Source: Anseranas semipalmata
Taxonomy: Eukaryota; Chordata; Aves; Anseriformes; Anseranatidae
Length of the DNA stretch: 64,000 bases
Assembly (NCBI GenBank): GCA_013399115.1
Contig: VXAA01003989.1
Span: 316,284-380,283 of the forward strand
Direction of reading: 5' to 3'
Shown: positions 1 to 13,848 of the stretch, piece after piece
Position numbering within the stretch: position 1 is the first letter of the stretch
How the letters are laid out: each line of letters starts with the position of its first letter
Made by a program: the position numbers and the translations under genes
Notes under the pieces: model-generated
The model's input: only the letters and a program-made list of their open reading frames with translations
Told to the model about the DNA's origin: nothing
Database searches by the model: none

Positions 1-3000
1 TTTGTCTAAGGATCTCTGAAAGAGGCCTGGGTGTGAGGGAAAGAAATAAATATTTGTGCTTCTTGTCTTTTCTTTGCTTAATCATCACAGTCTTCTCTTT
101 TGCCTTTTTTTTTTTCTTTTACTTCGAAAAACTGACCTGTCAATATCTGTGGGATCTTAGGGATTTTTTTGGTGGAAATGCTTTGGTGGTTCATGTCAGA
201 GAATGTATTGCATAAAACAAGTGTTTCACGTGAAAGAATATAGCGACTGTACAAATATCTTGCGGGGCTTATGGTTATTTGGTGCATTGACACCACCAGT
301 TTTTTTCACTGATTAATAGAGAAAAAGCTGAAAGTGCTAGAGTATATGTTTTTTAAAAGGAAAGGACCAAATATCCTGCAACATGGTGAGCTTGGATTTG
401 ACCTGTGTTTTAAGCCATTTTGAATAGCTGGTTTATGCATGGTGTAGTGTTCTCACAGTGCTTTTGGGGACCAACATATCTAAAAACACCCAGGTCATTG
501 CTATCAAGTTGAAACGTAGAGCATAAGAGATACTAAGAAATATTTAAAAAAAATTTTTTTTAAAAAAACAGGTATTTGTGGACACCTGCTTTTACCTGCT
601 AGGCTGCATGTTAGTCCCCCAGGAAATCACAAAGGATGCTTACACAGAAAGGAGAGCAAACATTTACTCAGCCAGTGTCGGATGTAATATGGAGCTACTC
701 GCACCCATGGCTGTTTTTGAAGAAACAGCTGGATGCAGCCATCGTTCAGCTACATTTAGAAAAATAATAATAAAAGAGTGTGTGTCCCACTATAGTAACT
801 GGCACTGTGCTCTCCGTTTTTTATTTCTCTTTTCTTCTTACTCTATTCCCAAATTGCTAATTAGAGTCAACAAATTGGCTGTAGAATACAACAAGACATC
901 ATGCAGTCTGCCGAAAGGAGTGGCTGGCATCCATACAAATTGGATTATGATGTGTTTGAAGATTCAATGTTGAAAAAAGCTTTCAATATTCTCCTCATCC
1001 TCCCTGTCCTCCTACTGAAGTGACTCAATCCCAAAGGCAGCAACATACCGCTCCCTTGGTATCAGAGGTTTGGCTAACAGAAATGTGCATCCCCATGAAG
1101 AAACACGTTCCTCTGCCAATTAAGTTTCATCATTGTGCTAAGTAACAGGTAAGCACAGCCCCTGAGTGATGGGTAATTTGGCCATAACCCATCTGAAGTG
1201 GGTGATAATCGTTGCAGTAGCTTGGCTTGGCAAACAGAGGTGTCTTGAATGCAAGACTTCTGTAGGTCTGAAGCAGCCTTGGTAGACCTATTGTAGTCCT
1301 AAATTGCTGCAAAACATATGCTGTGTGGCTGTATTGTCCCTCCCCTGTGCCTTGTAGCGTGGGTATGAAAAAGCTGGATTGTTTAGAATGGTGGTTGCTA
1401 TTCCAGTACTGCTCTGCACTGCTCTGCCTGATATGACAGTGTCTGCACCATCCTTTGTTTTTTCCTGGTGATCTTGCTGTCCTCATATCCCCATGTATAG
1501 ACCAGTGACTTACACTGACTGATTTGCACTGAATTTGCATGTGTGAAGGTTAAATCAGAGCCCTGATGTTAATTTTCCGGGTAGGTTTTTACGGGTATAG
1601 TGGAAGGTGCATTTAGGCTTTCAAGAGTATGCAGCAATTTGTGCATTTATTTTCTGATAGGAAAAAAGCAAGACTGCTTTTTACCCAAAATAACATGCTA
1701 CAGGTGAATTCAGAGGAGACATTGGATCTGAGGATGATGTCAGGAGGAAGCAATTCTCTTTTCTCCTGCAATCTCCTACTTTGTGGAGCTTTCAATTAAT
1801 CTAGGTTTCAATATCTTTCAGTAGGCCCAAACACAGAGAGATGATTTTGCTTATAAAGAAAATGAAACTAGAAGTATTCAGCTAAGCGGGCCTGGCTCCT
1901 GCTGCTGTGATGTCTCTGTGAATGCAGAGCATTTTTTATCACCTTGGCCAAAATACTTCTAAAAAGTGTTGCCCTGTTGATAATTGGGCTCTTGAGCAAT
2001 TACGGTCTTTTCTGAATGAGGAAGCATGAGAAACTGTGAAGAAGCCCGTAGGTGTGGGCATGTAGGTTTCTGTGCCATCCAAAATTCTCCGAGAATAAAG
2101 CCAGCCAGTGTTTGGGCCACAGGGAGTGCAGACTTGCACAAAGGGATTTGTACAGCGGGAGCTGGCTGAGATACATGATATATATTTGTGGATCTTTGGC
2201 TGTAAAATGTGGATGTCTTATTTTTCTGATAAGATTCTGAGCAAAGAAATGTAGCTGTTGCAATAGAAATAGTCCTAAATAGGCTTAATGCAGATGATCA
2301 CTTTTCAAGGTCCTGTCTGTCATTACGTATTCAGCCATTTATAATTCTTGCCATATATCTTCACAAAACAATCTGCAAAATCCTTGCATAAAGGCTGTTT
2401 CTGAGTTCAGATGTGCTGCTTGTCTACTGGATTTGGAAGAGGATTGCATGCATTGTCACGCTGACTTACTCAACCCTTTGATCTTGCTCGGAGTTCTTCA
2501 AGCTTAAAGGTTTTGAGAATGTTGGTTTCCTTTTCTCTTTGACACAAATACTTCATATAAAATATTTAATCCAAACAAATTGCAGATAAGAAAACAGAGC
2601 TTTTACACAAATGTTTACGCCTCAGAGGGGAGAGGGGTCAGCTTGGGTCAAAAACACCAGCTTTAGAGTAAGGCTACCTGAATTCCTTTCTCAACATGCT
2701 AGATTTCCAAAGTAACAATAGCCAAGTCTTTTGGTGCCTCAGTTTTTCACCTATAAAATGGCTTTAAAAGATATTTGGCCATTTCTTTTATTTACTTGCT
2801 GAGGTTTTAGCCAACTTCCTTTCAAAGATCTTAATTGCTTTCAGATAATTGCACTATTGTCCATGAGTTAATAAGTTTTAAATAACTGAGATATATGGGA
2901 TATACTGATTGCAAAGAGTAATAAAAGTCTAAATAAAAAAAAAAAAAAAGCCTGAAGTAGGATATATGTCAAATATTTTTATTAGCTTCTTCACCAACTG

Positions 3001-6000
3001 TAGAATTGTGACACTTGGTCCCTTAAAAAATTATTTTGTCCGAAGATTAAGAATTGGATCATAGATTGTATGACAGAATTTGGTAGTTGGTTCTGATCAG
3101 AAAAATACTTGTGTTGCTATTTATTTAAGAAGTTCTTGTTTTTAATTGTGTTTCTAGACTTCTTTCTGGAAAATCTTTTCTGTTCACTACATGTGGTCTT
3201 ATTTTAGGTATACTCAGTAAATAATCCCATTGTTGCAGCTTGTGGAGTATTTAATAACATCTCAGGTTGTCTTATTTCACTAACATTGTAGATGGATTAG
3301 ACATATAAAATGCAAATATTTTAAAACAGCAGTACTAACCTGTCATCACTCATAGTGTGATTCATTCTAAGAGTCAAATGTCCATGAAAGTAGATCCTTT
3401 TATTATTTTCCTTAATATGCTGAAAGCAAATAGATATTCCTATTGCTTTATATTGGTACAACCTCTTTCTTTTGGGGACAGGGAGAAAAGGATTTATTTT
3501 TTTCATCTTGAAACTCAAGTCAGGTTTTTTTTTTCACATTTTTGTTTGTTTTCCTTCATTCACTGGTGTTTATGCCCCTGGGATCTCTACCTCTTTTCAG
3601 AAAAGAACTTCTGAAAAAATGAGAATGTATTTTTTTTTTATGAAAGTTCATCATAACTAAAAGAAAACTCAGTGAGGGCAAACACCCTTGAGTAGTCAGC
3701 ACATCTTTTGTTTTATAGCTAGAAAAGATGATCATTTTTGTGACTCCACTTTTCATTACACGTATAGACTAATCTGTCATCTTGGACAACAACCTGTTCA
3801 ATGTTTCATTTATATGACTCTTTTAATGTTTTTCTAGGTCCAAAATCATTTTTAACTTATTTTGAGGAATAGAGGTTGTGTTAGTAAAAATGTTTGTAGT
3901 ATTTTTAAAACATGCCCACAGAGGGATAGGTTGAAGTTTCTGGCCTTGGGTAGCACAGCTCTGTATTTCTGAGTCTTGTGATTTTCACTCTCCTTTGTCA
4001 TGTCCTAAGCAAGTAGTCCTTTGTTTGTTTGGCATCATTTTAAAGGCTGTCTTTTGCCTTGGGTGAAAACAAAGCACGATAGTCTATCTTTCTCAACTGT
4101 TCTGTTTAATGTCAAATAATCCCGTCTCTTGCAAGACTGGTATTCTCCAGCGTTTTCAGACCTGTCCTGCCTAATGCACTGAAAGCTGCGAGTGCTGTGG
4201 CTCCTATCTCAATGCAATCCCACAAGTGCACATGCAAGTCCTCCTCCTGCACCACGAACCTTGGGCAAGATGCAAATCAGTAATCTGCCAGGGTTGCAAT
4301 GCTACCCTGCAAAAGCTGTGTGCCTCTGCATCTTGTGACCAGCTACATGTCTGTCCCAGGATCCTATGTGCATGCGTCTGTCTCACATCGTCCTTGTTGG
4401 GTGACCTGGCTGAAGCTCTCTTGTGCAGTGGGACAGAAGAAAGTTGAGAGGTCTCTCTACATGACTTCACTGCAAAGCTGTGCATCATTTGGATGAAAAC
4501 ATGCTTGCACTTGTCCATAGCACCATCCTTAAAAATTGGTCATTAAATTATTTTCCCATGGATATGTATGTAATGGAATCCACTTTAGCACCTGTCCTGT
4601 CTTTCTAACAGGGCAAGTAAAGAATGGCATAGGCCATGTAATAATATGTTAGCATTTTATGTAATTGGCTTTTTCCTGTCCTGGATGTGCTGGAGAAGGA
4701 CTGGTGATTTCTCTTATTCTCACTTCATAAAAGAAGGTCAGTACATTAGTGGAAAAGCACGTACACTGAAGGAATCCTTAATGCACCACCTTCTACTGAT
4801 TGCCTGCTCCAGTACTCTCCAAATTTATCTTCAGCAATGCAAGTGAATAATTTATCCCACCTTCATGTTTTCCTAAGGAAACAGAAGAATGGAGAAAAAA
4901 GAATTGCAAGAAACTTTCTCTGACAGCTTGAGAGTTACTCGACAGCCCTTTGACAGAAGAACTGGGTGTGTGCAGAGAGAAACGATGTTTTAATTTGTTC
5001 CTGTAAGGCTTCCACCAGGAGGAGAGAGGCAAACACCACGAGCCACCCTAGCAGGCAGCGGTTCCCAGTGCAACCAGCCTGCTCAGCTGGAAATCCTAGT
5101 AGCAGGGATTGCTTCCCCAAAGTGCGGTCAAGTTTCTCTTCTTTATGGGGCAAGTTCAGCTTGAGAAGTGACCTGTATTCTCTCCTTTTTGATGAGAGGT
5201 GGGGGTAGGTGATGTTTCAGGAATGACAAGTAGCTTCTGTTGGCCCCGTCTCTCCCTGTGCCCACCACACACAGGAGAGATGCCTGTGTTGAGATGCCTC
5301 CTGTTATTGCAATGGGACCTTCTCTGCTACTATCAGGTGAAACTACAACCATGTCTTAATGCAAAAATGTCTACTGAATGCAGTGGGTCTGCATTAAGTC
5401 CCTTTGTTTGCTTAGGTCCTAAGCAGCATAGTTGGAAACAATGCCTCAAAAATTGCCTCTTTGGCTTTGCCTTAGCCAGACATGAAAAGCTCTGGTGGTG
5501 ATGCCTAATGCAATTAAAGCAAGAAGAAACATCTCAGTCACATAACAGCCACTTTGCACTTTGGTGCATTTTCATCTCAGTGTTATGGAGACTCAAAAAT
5601 CCTTGGTGTGCTTTTCTTCTGTGAGGGAGATGTTCTCAAATGAGCACTGTGGATGCAGTTGGGAAGGGCTGTGATTTTCACACTCCACTCACTGCCAGCA
5701 GTTAAAAGCCAGCACTATGGGACTCAACAACCCATTGCACATGGTCATCTCTGCTGCATGACCAGGCGGCTTTGCAGCGTCTCCTTGCTTTCACCTCTCT
5801 TGTTCTTACTCTTTCTTCTAGTTCCTTCAATTTTTCTTGATTGCTCTTGATTAAACTTAGAGCAAACATCCTGTTACTGCACACGCATTTCTGCATCTTG
5901 TCACAACTGGGTGGCCCTGTGAGGATACCCCCGGCCTTATGCAGAACAGCATAAGCTGGCCCTGGAGAAGACAGGAAGATTGCCTGGCATTGAAGCTTTC

Positions 6001-7011
6001 TGATGGTTAAAGAAGTGAATCCTGCTCTGGAGAGAAGATCAATTTTACACAAGAGCTCTGAGCAGGGCTGGTTTTCAGAAACAGCTGTATTTCTCTGACA
6101 GTATGGCTAATCTGTGCTTATAGGACTGTTTGCTTTTTATTATTTTGACACAAGTATTTACAAAAATAGAGGTTTGTTGTTTTCTATTTTTCATTATTCA
6201 AATAGCTGAAAATCCATATGAAAAGTATATTTGTATCTGTGCCCAGATGTAGAGCTCCCGTTAGTGAGGCCAGCTGGGATTAAAGTCTCATTTGTATAAT
6301 TTGTAAAGGCTTTGGAATTTTTCCTACGGTTTTCAGCTGTAAGCTGGAGTTTAGCTTTGTCAGACTGCTGGACAGCTTGCACAATAAAGCTTCCAACTAA
6401 AAATATTTGCTGTGCAACAGGGTAAACCACACCAGGGAAAAATGTGCATTTTAAATGTGGTGGCTTGAATTGGTTAGAAAAAAGAAATGATTTTTTAAAA
6501 AGCATGCCCTGTGTGGTCTTACAGCTTAATCAGAGAGCTCCACTCACAAGTAGCACCAGCGAAGGCAAAAAGCAGACAAAGAATGGTAAGGAACTCGGTG
6601 GGTACACACTATGTTCAGCATGCTCACTGGCATGCAGCAGCAGACAGTACCATTGCACAGCATCTGATACCTTCACCTTAGTCCTTCTGTGCCCTTGGTC
6701 CACGCTGAGAAGAGCTGCTGAGGTGCAATTGCTGACTGAGCTGACCTTCTGGGGCTAGCCAGCTATTCCCATTCCAGCCCATTTTCCACTGTAATTCAAG
6801 GAAATCTTTTGGCTGGAACTCTGCTGGATAACTATCCAACCTGTGTCCAGGTGGTTTGCTGTCTGGGGAGCACAGCATTGCTCCATCTCATTTCTCCTCC
6901 TTCCCACGGCCAGGTGGGTGGCAAGGAAATGTTTTCCTTACATCCCCCAGCTGAGGACCTCGTGAGACCTGGATCTGGATGTGTTGTGCTCCTGCTGTGT
7001 ATGTAATACAT

Positions 7012-7037
7012 TATATATACTGATATATATATATATA
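7012..7037. repeat. Short TA dinucleotide repeat
   Basis: An alternating TA stretch of about 26 bases, interrupted once by CTG. It is ordinary intronic low-complexity sequence. Confidence 0.7.
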
Positions 7038-9714
7038 AGAAAGCAGTGGTTCCAGCTGAACAGCATGTTTCTTAAGCTGTCCTGTGGCTTGTGGAGTTGA
7101 AAAGCTACAAATACATGTAATCTCAGGAAGGGGGTGGTGGAGTCACTGTGCGCTTAATTCCCAGAAGAAGGCTGTACAGCCTAGCTTAGCACAAGTTGGG
7201 AGAGATAACCACTGCGAAAGATGGGAAATGAAATTGCATCTCTTTGCTACCCACCAAAGTCTCAAGGTTTTCGGCTTGTTTCAATTCTTTTTTGTTTTTA
7301 ATTTCTTTCTTTAAATAATCTTGAAATGAGCTCAGTTTTCTCTTTGGTTTTACATGGTGATGATTCTTCTCATCTCTGCTGGCATTTCACAGCTGTTTGT
7401 TCACAGCTTTCTCCCAACACAAGAACAGAAACAGACCCTAAAGCAGAGGATTGTTGTCTTTTTGGCATTCTTGAGCTCTATATTAAAAGCCCTGCGTATT
7501 TTTCTAATCAGGATTACAGAATTAGTTTGCATGGTTTATCCTCTGGTATTTTTTTTCTGATGGAGCGGAGTTTGTATCTCTTTTGTGAAAATTTTTGTGC
7601 TGTGTCGACTTCACTTTTTTTTTTTGTTCAGCTGTTTTTCAAGAATCTGTGGATTAAAAATGAAGTTTGCAGAAAGAAAATCCTTCACTTAGGTAATTTG
7701 AATAACTAATCAAAGTTGGTTAATGTTCTGTTGTTTCATTTGGTATCTGCTATGGTAATGGAAAACATATCTCATGTCAGTGAATTGTGCATTTATTCAC
7801 AGACATTTATGCTTAATTATATTTTAACTGGAAATAATTTTGTTTCATTAACATCAATGCAAAGTTTAATGACCAGATTTTCCTGAAAGTGTTTTGATGT
7901 TTCTCTCTGCATTTTGAAGTTTATTTACATGAGTTTTTTGTTTGAATTTTCCTTCTCCTCCGTGGATAGGTATAAAGGATAAATTCATAATGTTTGTTGT
8001 AATAGCACAGTAGGAAAAGAATGCCTGTCCAATCCAGAATTTATGAATATCTCTAGCTTTTGTTGTTTCTTAAGAAGAACAGCAGGATGTATTTATTTTG
8101 AGGTAATGTCAGTGTGAATTTTTGTTCTTTTTGCCTGTCTTACCTCAGAAATCTGAAGTAAAAATTACATTGATGTATTGTAGCAAGCAGAATCAAATGT
8201 GACAGTAAAAGACAGTATATCAGTGTTCAGTATAGCTATAATAACTTGCTTTGGTTCAAGTTTCTTTGTATTTTGCTTTAGCATGTTGTGTGCATGTGAG
8301 TGTCATAAATTTGCTAATGGTGCAGTATCAAGTAATTCCTACCATTTGCCTTAAAAAATATCCAGTACAAGATGACCAGGATATGGAATTTCTTCCCTTT
8401 GAAAAATATTGAGATACTGAAAAGTATTTTACTGCAAATTAAAATAGGGAAAAAAAAAATCAAATGAAGGGAAACTTCTAGGGGATAATGGATTCAGATA
8501 AAGTGAAATCTTTCCTTTTTTTAGGTGGCAAGGTTTGTTTCAGTGGTGACATTTTCATTTGTATATTTATGATTTTTATGTCATAAAATAAGTCCTATAG
8601 ATCATACACAAATATAATGAATGTATCCTGTATTTTAAGATATCCTCATAAAAACCATTTTGAAGCCAAAATGTGAAACGTTCCTTTTTGGCAATATCAG
8701 AGCTTTCAAGCTTTACACAAGCATTTGGATTTGGACTTGTTTCAATTTAGTTTCAAATATCCAGTGGCTGCCTACTTAATTTTCATCAGGGTTGACTGGT
8801 AATATTAATCAGCTGTGTAAAGAGAAGCACTTTCTAATGAAAGGCTTAAAAGGAGAACACTTGGCAGTATGGTGGGGAGGTGGTTTCCAGGCATTGAAGG
8901 AAACACCTAGAAGGGCTGTGAAAAGAAGGTGACAAGTTCTTGGGCTCTATTTACACTGTTGAGGTGAGGATTACAGGCCATTTTTGGCCACTGAATGATC
9001 TACAGTGGCTGCAGTAACATTTAGTGCTCCCTACATACCTAGATATGAGAGCAGGAGTAAAATGAAGAGAGATGGGCTTTTTGTGCTGGTTGGAGGGAAT
9101 TGGTATGGGTGTGACTATAGGGCTTCTTGTGAATGACAGGCTTCACGGTTTTCTTATTCTTGGAGAGCTATTTGCTCATTGATAAGAAGATATGACAGCG
9201 AAGTGCCTGGATCTCACCTACAAAGATGACATTTTAGCCCATTGGTATAGCTGGCAGCTAGTGAGGAGATGCACTCTAAACTTCATTTCTGACAGTGTAA
9301 TCCATGTAATTGTCAGTTTGAAAAAAAAGGTGGAGTGAAAATACCCTTGACTTTGTCTGACAGGATCTTTCTTTCTGAAAAGTTGGCAGTTTCAAAGCTG
9401 CAAGTCTCAGCAAGACTTTGATGGGTATGTGACTCACAGCACTGCATCGCCAGATTCAATATCACTATGGCATATCTGTTGATTGCCATGTCATCTCATC
9501 CATAGGGTCTGCTCTGTGATAAGTCAGATCCCAACACTTAGATTTGGCTTTCTTGAAAGCAAGAGTACTGGTAAGGCCTCAAATTGCCAGTTCTGGGATT
9601 TGTATTTAAACAAAGATATAGTCCACTTGGTGTTCAGGGGATCCCAGGAGAAAAAACAAAAAAAAACAGTAGGACAAATCAGGTGACTAGAAAATGTGAT
9701 GTGTGATGAAACAG

Positions 9715-9990
9715 GGTTCTTTAGCCTTAAAGAAAAGGAGGAAAAGAGCAAACATCTTAAACTGTCTTATTTAAATAGAAACGAGGAAGATGCAGCTTGA
9801 ATGTTAAGAAAACCTTTCAACATTAGGATAGGAGAACACTGGAGCGGATGGATGGGGGAGCGCTGCAGCACAGGGAGTCATAAGAACAGGTCAGCTGTGT
9901 ATCAGCTGGGAGTGATCATCGTGGGGGTGCCGAGAGGAACACCTATGTGATCCCATTTGTTTCACGGCCTAAGGCTCTACAAGAGTGGCT
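9715..9990 (+). mobile_element. Probable ancient, degraded CR1-like LINE 3' fragment
   Basis: The sequence from a TTTAGCCTTAAAGAAAAGGA-like stretch to the ATTAGGATAGGAGAACACTGG region resembles the 3' non-coding part of old CR1 elements. That region runs from a 'first Phe/Leu-Ser-Leu-Glu-Lys' block through a 'GGACATTAGG' block to an 'AGCACTGG' block. Divergence is high and the ends are not defined. This is a weak call from pattern memory; a repeat-library comparison would settle it. Confidence 0.4.
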
Positions 9991-11516
9991 TGAAAGCAGC
10001 AATAACCTGTACTGCAAGCACTCTGCAAGCTCCCCTGCGAAGCAGCCTTCTGAACTTACAGGTTCAGAGGTCAGCTCTGAACAAATAAGCGTCAGTCACT
10101 GATACTTCCTTTACAAAATAAAAATGGAGCAAGATTTTCACTAATGGCTGTTAGATACAGCAAACATAAACACGCTGTTATGGCCAAAGCTTATTAACTC
10201 ATGCTGAGATGCTGTCAGGAGCTGTATTGGACAAGGCTTCTCACATATTTCTCTGCTGGTAGATGCCTGAAGAGAGGTCCTGGCCCTACACAGGTCATTG
10301 CTTTAACTGCCATTGACTCTCCATGGTCTAGATTTCAACCCTGGTGTTTACTGTCAGCTAAATTACAGTGGAGCACTGGGTTTGAAAACCCTTTTCTTTT
10401 TAAAATTTGACTTTTATAACTGCTGCAAATTCCATATTTTCACTTGAGTTACCCTAATGCACAACTTGCTTCCTGGGGCAACAGGTAGGGTTAATATGCT
10501 AAATATGCATTTATTTGTGAGTGAGGTATTCCTGACATACAGCCTTGCAAGGAAAACACGGGGCAAAACAGCTCAGTTAAAGGCTGACATGTTCTACTCT
10601 TTTATGTATGTTTTCCTACTGAAGGATCAAACCATAACTCCAATTATACCCAGCGTTGTCTCAGTGTTTTCCTCACCTGTTGCAGAACACTTACCTCCTG
10701 TGGAGAACAGACCTGAAAATGGTCCCCATCAAACTTACACTCACAACCTTCCTTCATAAATCAGAATGATGATTTTGTGTCCAAGTTAAGCCCAAAGACT
10801 TTTTTTTAGCCTGCCCATTTTCATATGAGAGGATTAACTTGGGATGATGTGAAAAAAGCACTGAACCTGACTTATGTAGAGCCGCCATTTGTTTAAATCT
10901 TATCCTTTGCAGGAATCTTAAAAGGGAGGTGTCCTGTTGCAGGAATTCTCTTTAATTCTGGGAAAAAGGAACTGGAAGACGAAAATCCAGAGAAGACCCA
11001 AATAGTTTCATAGGCAAAGTAAGTTAAGTATGCAGATGGCTGACAAAAAGAAAGGGGGATGTGGTGATGGAGGAGTAAGCACATAGTGTTGGGTGAGTGA
11101 AAATCTATTGTTAGATCACAGCATGGGTGGGTGTAAATAGTGAAAGAGTGTAAATCTGAAACAAAGGTGGTGTGTCAGGTTTGGCATTTCTCAGGAGTGC
11201 GAGGACACAAGTGCTCTGACTGGGTCACGGGAACCATCAGAGGTACACAGCTGAGTTTACAGGTGTGCTCACCTCACGCCTAGACCTCTTGGTTCTCATG
11301 GGCTTGACTTTGGCTGAACTCGTGAGCTCTGGAAGGTCACAGTATACAACTGAGCAAACTCATCCATGCTAACAAAGATAATTGTCACTGCATATGGCTG
11401 ATGTTTAAATCAATCCACGTAATGTCAGCAAAGGTACACAAACATCTACCTGCAGTCCAGATGTAATCTCTGGGGAATGTTGCTTTGCTATTAAAGGGGT
11501 TACAAATTACAACTAA

Positions 11517-11658
11517 TCTTTCTTTTCTTTTCTTTTCTTTTCTTTTCTTTTCTTTTCTTTTCTTTTCTTTTCTTTTCTTTTCTTTTCTTTTCTTTTCTTT
11601 TCTTTTCTTTTCTTTTCTTTTCTTTTCTTTTCTTTTCTTTTCTTTTCTTTTCTTTTCT
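11517..11658. repeat. Pentanucleotide microsatellite (TTTTC)n
   Basis: About 28 near-perfect copies of TTTTC (AAAAG on the other strand) span roughly 140 bases. The tract is a pure polypyrimidine/polypurine mirror repeat, a type able to form triplex (H-DNA) structures and prone to length change. The long lysine/glutamate/arginine open frame on the - strand here is an artefact of the repeat. Confidence 0.97.
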
Positions 11659-13430
11659 AAATAAAGCATGGCTTAAGTATGTTGTTTTCTTAAGAGAGGG
11701 ACAGCTGTACCTTCTCCATTCTTGTTTACAAAAAGGCAGATATTTTACTCCTGATTTTTAACTCACTGAATACTGTCCAGTGATTGAATTATATGTTTAA
11801 AGATCGGCAGTTGCATGGTTATTTTAATATAGATTAGATGTTCACACCACTAGGAACCTGGGTCACAAATCTATGGCACAGAGAAATGTCTGTGAACCGG
11901 AGAAAGGGTTGTTAGTGGATTCTGCATAGCGGGAATCTAAGATTCTTTTTTTCTTCATTAGCAGGCTTTGAAATGTTGCCCAATGGAAGGAAATGTGATT
12001 CCATGTGGACTTTAACTTCATTTCAAAACCAGCACATTACCTGCTGGTTTTCCTAAGTCATTCTACCGTGCATATATTTTAAATAATGCTTTTTGCCCGT
12101 TTTGCACACCAGCATTACATAGCTTTATGGCTGCATCCCACGCCAGGGAATATACGGGGCATCCAGTGAAATAGGAAGCAGACTTTGAAATGAAGGAAGG
12201 CAATGCATCTCTGTGTGGACTGTAGCTGTGGACTCCATCATCACAAAGCTTTGAGGAGGCCAAAAGTATGCCTAGATTTAGGTTAGATGTAGCCAAATGT
12301 ATGGAAGATCAGTCTGTCAGTGAGTGTCTTTTGAGAATGGTTTATTGTAACGTCAAACCTAGAGTCCTGAGCTGACAGTTCAAGAGCATATCAAAGGCAG
12401 TGTTACTCCCCGCTTGCATTTCCTGTAATCTCTTCCCTAGCATCTGCCAGTGACCAGAGGCAGAGTAAGAGGCTAGGGGAGCCTTTTATTTGTACTAGTA
12501 TGGCTCATGATCATATTTTTATGAGGCAGTAAAATATTTTAAGGGAGGATAACTATCACCAAATGTGGCTGCTGCATAACACGAGTGACTCCTACTCTTT
12601 GGCACATGCTGCAGTGAGCAATCCTTAGCGTCTCCCTCCGGAAAGTCACCTAGGCTTGATTCTAAAAGTCCATGTGACCGAAGCTTTAGTACTTCTCTCA
12701 ATAATCGCAGTTAGTTGAATTTGTTGCAGGTTTTGGTTCGTCTTCCTTTCAGAAAGTATATCTAGGTTTTCTGTATAAAACCTACTCTGTCTTCCTCCCA
12801 CATCTAACCTCTTGACTGCTGATTCCAAAGGTAAAGGAGACAGAGCAAGAAAATTTGAGGGCTGTACATACAGCTGTCTTTTGGAGAAAAAACAAAAAAA
12901 AAAAAAAAAACTTTATTTTCCTCTGTACTAACCTTGATCTATTACTGTTTATGTGTTGCTCTACACTGGAATTTAAAAGGCAAACTGGGGCAGTGAGTTT
13001 CTCGATGAATGGTTGGTAGAATGTATATTTCTAGGAAATGCTTTACATAGCACAATGTCGTAGGTTGAGCTCACTGAATAATTAACATATTGTAGACTGC
13101 AGTACAATTACTGGCTTGGATTCACTTCTGCTGGCACTGGAAAGTGACAATTGCACTGCCTGGGACATGGGCAGTTGTTTTGTTCCACTTGTGGGAAAGA
13201 CAGATGATATTCTCGCTGGGTTGGGCAGTTTTCACTCTGGGATAGATGCTTTGATTTCAGATGGTCTCTCCTCTGCTGCTGTTTGGATTTTGATGGCAAT
13301 TTTCCATAGCATTCGTCTTTGCACTGCTTTAACCTTTCCTGTGACATACCTGCGCAGGTCAGGGTACAGTGCTTTCATGTGTAGCAGTGTCATCTGGACG
13401 CAGCCCTCCATCTCTGCACAGAGGCGATGG

Positions 13431-13848
13431 CTTGTCTGGAACAGCTCTTCTGTGAAGAAAGGCTGAGAGAGTTGGGATTGTTCATCCCGGTGAAGAGAAG
13501 GCTCCAGGGCGACATTATTGCAGCCTTTTGATATAAAAAGGGGGCGTATAAGAAAGACAGGGAAAGACTTTCTACCTGTAGTGACAAGACAAGGGACAAT
13601 GGTTTTAAACTAAAAAAGGGTAGATTAAGGCTAGATATAGGGAAGAAATTTTTCATGATGAGGGTGGTGAGGCACTGGGAGAGGTTGCCCAGTGAAGCTG
13701 TGGATGCCCAATGCCTGGAAGTGTTCAAGGCCAGGCTGGATGGGGCTTTGGGCAACCTGGTCTGGTGGGAGGTGTCCCTGCCCATGGCAGGGGGTTGGAA
13801 TGAGGTGATCTTTAAGGTCCCTTCCAACCCAAACCATTCTGTGATCTC
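13431..13848 (+). mobile_element. CR1 LINE, 5'-truncated 3' end
   Basis: The sequence follows the avian CR1 3' terminal region closely. It has the 'aaaggctgagagagttggg' start block, the 'gaagagaaggctcc' block, the 'gaggcactgggagaggttgc' block, and the end 'ccaacccaaaccattctgtg', which matches the CR1 ATTCTRTG terminus. About 0.4 kb is present, so this is a typical 5'-truncated insertion without coding capacity. Preservation is good, pointing to a fairly young copy compared with the other CR1 pieces here. Confidence 0.92.

Noticed and set aside
578..973. 131-codon open frame near the left edge
   Set aside because: It has no recognisable motif or plausible splice borders and sits in intron; its length is within chance for this much sequence.
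1130..1540. 136-codon open frame on the - strand
   Set aside because: Composition and content look random, with no domain, signal or promoter.
4200..4300. Possible upstream MYRIP zinc-finger exon (the strand has a 'tgcaagtcctcctcctgc' string resembling a Cys-Lys-Ser-Cys-Cys codon run)
   Set aside because: The in-frame translation does not follow the MYRIP zinc finger and there are no matching splice sites.
11385..11669. 94-codon Lys/Glu/Arg-rich open frame on the - strand
   Set aside because: It is a translation of the (AAAAG)n microsatellite.
13116..13827. Open frames of 116 codons (+) and 145 codons (-)
   Set aside because: Much of the stretch is a CR1 3' end, which has no coding function in this region; the upstream remainder has no family resemblance.
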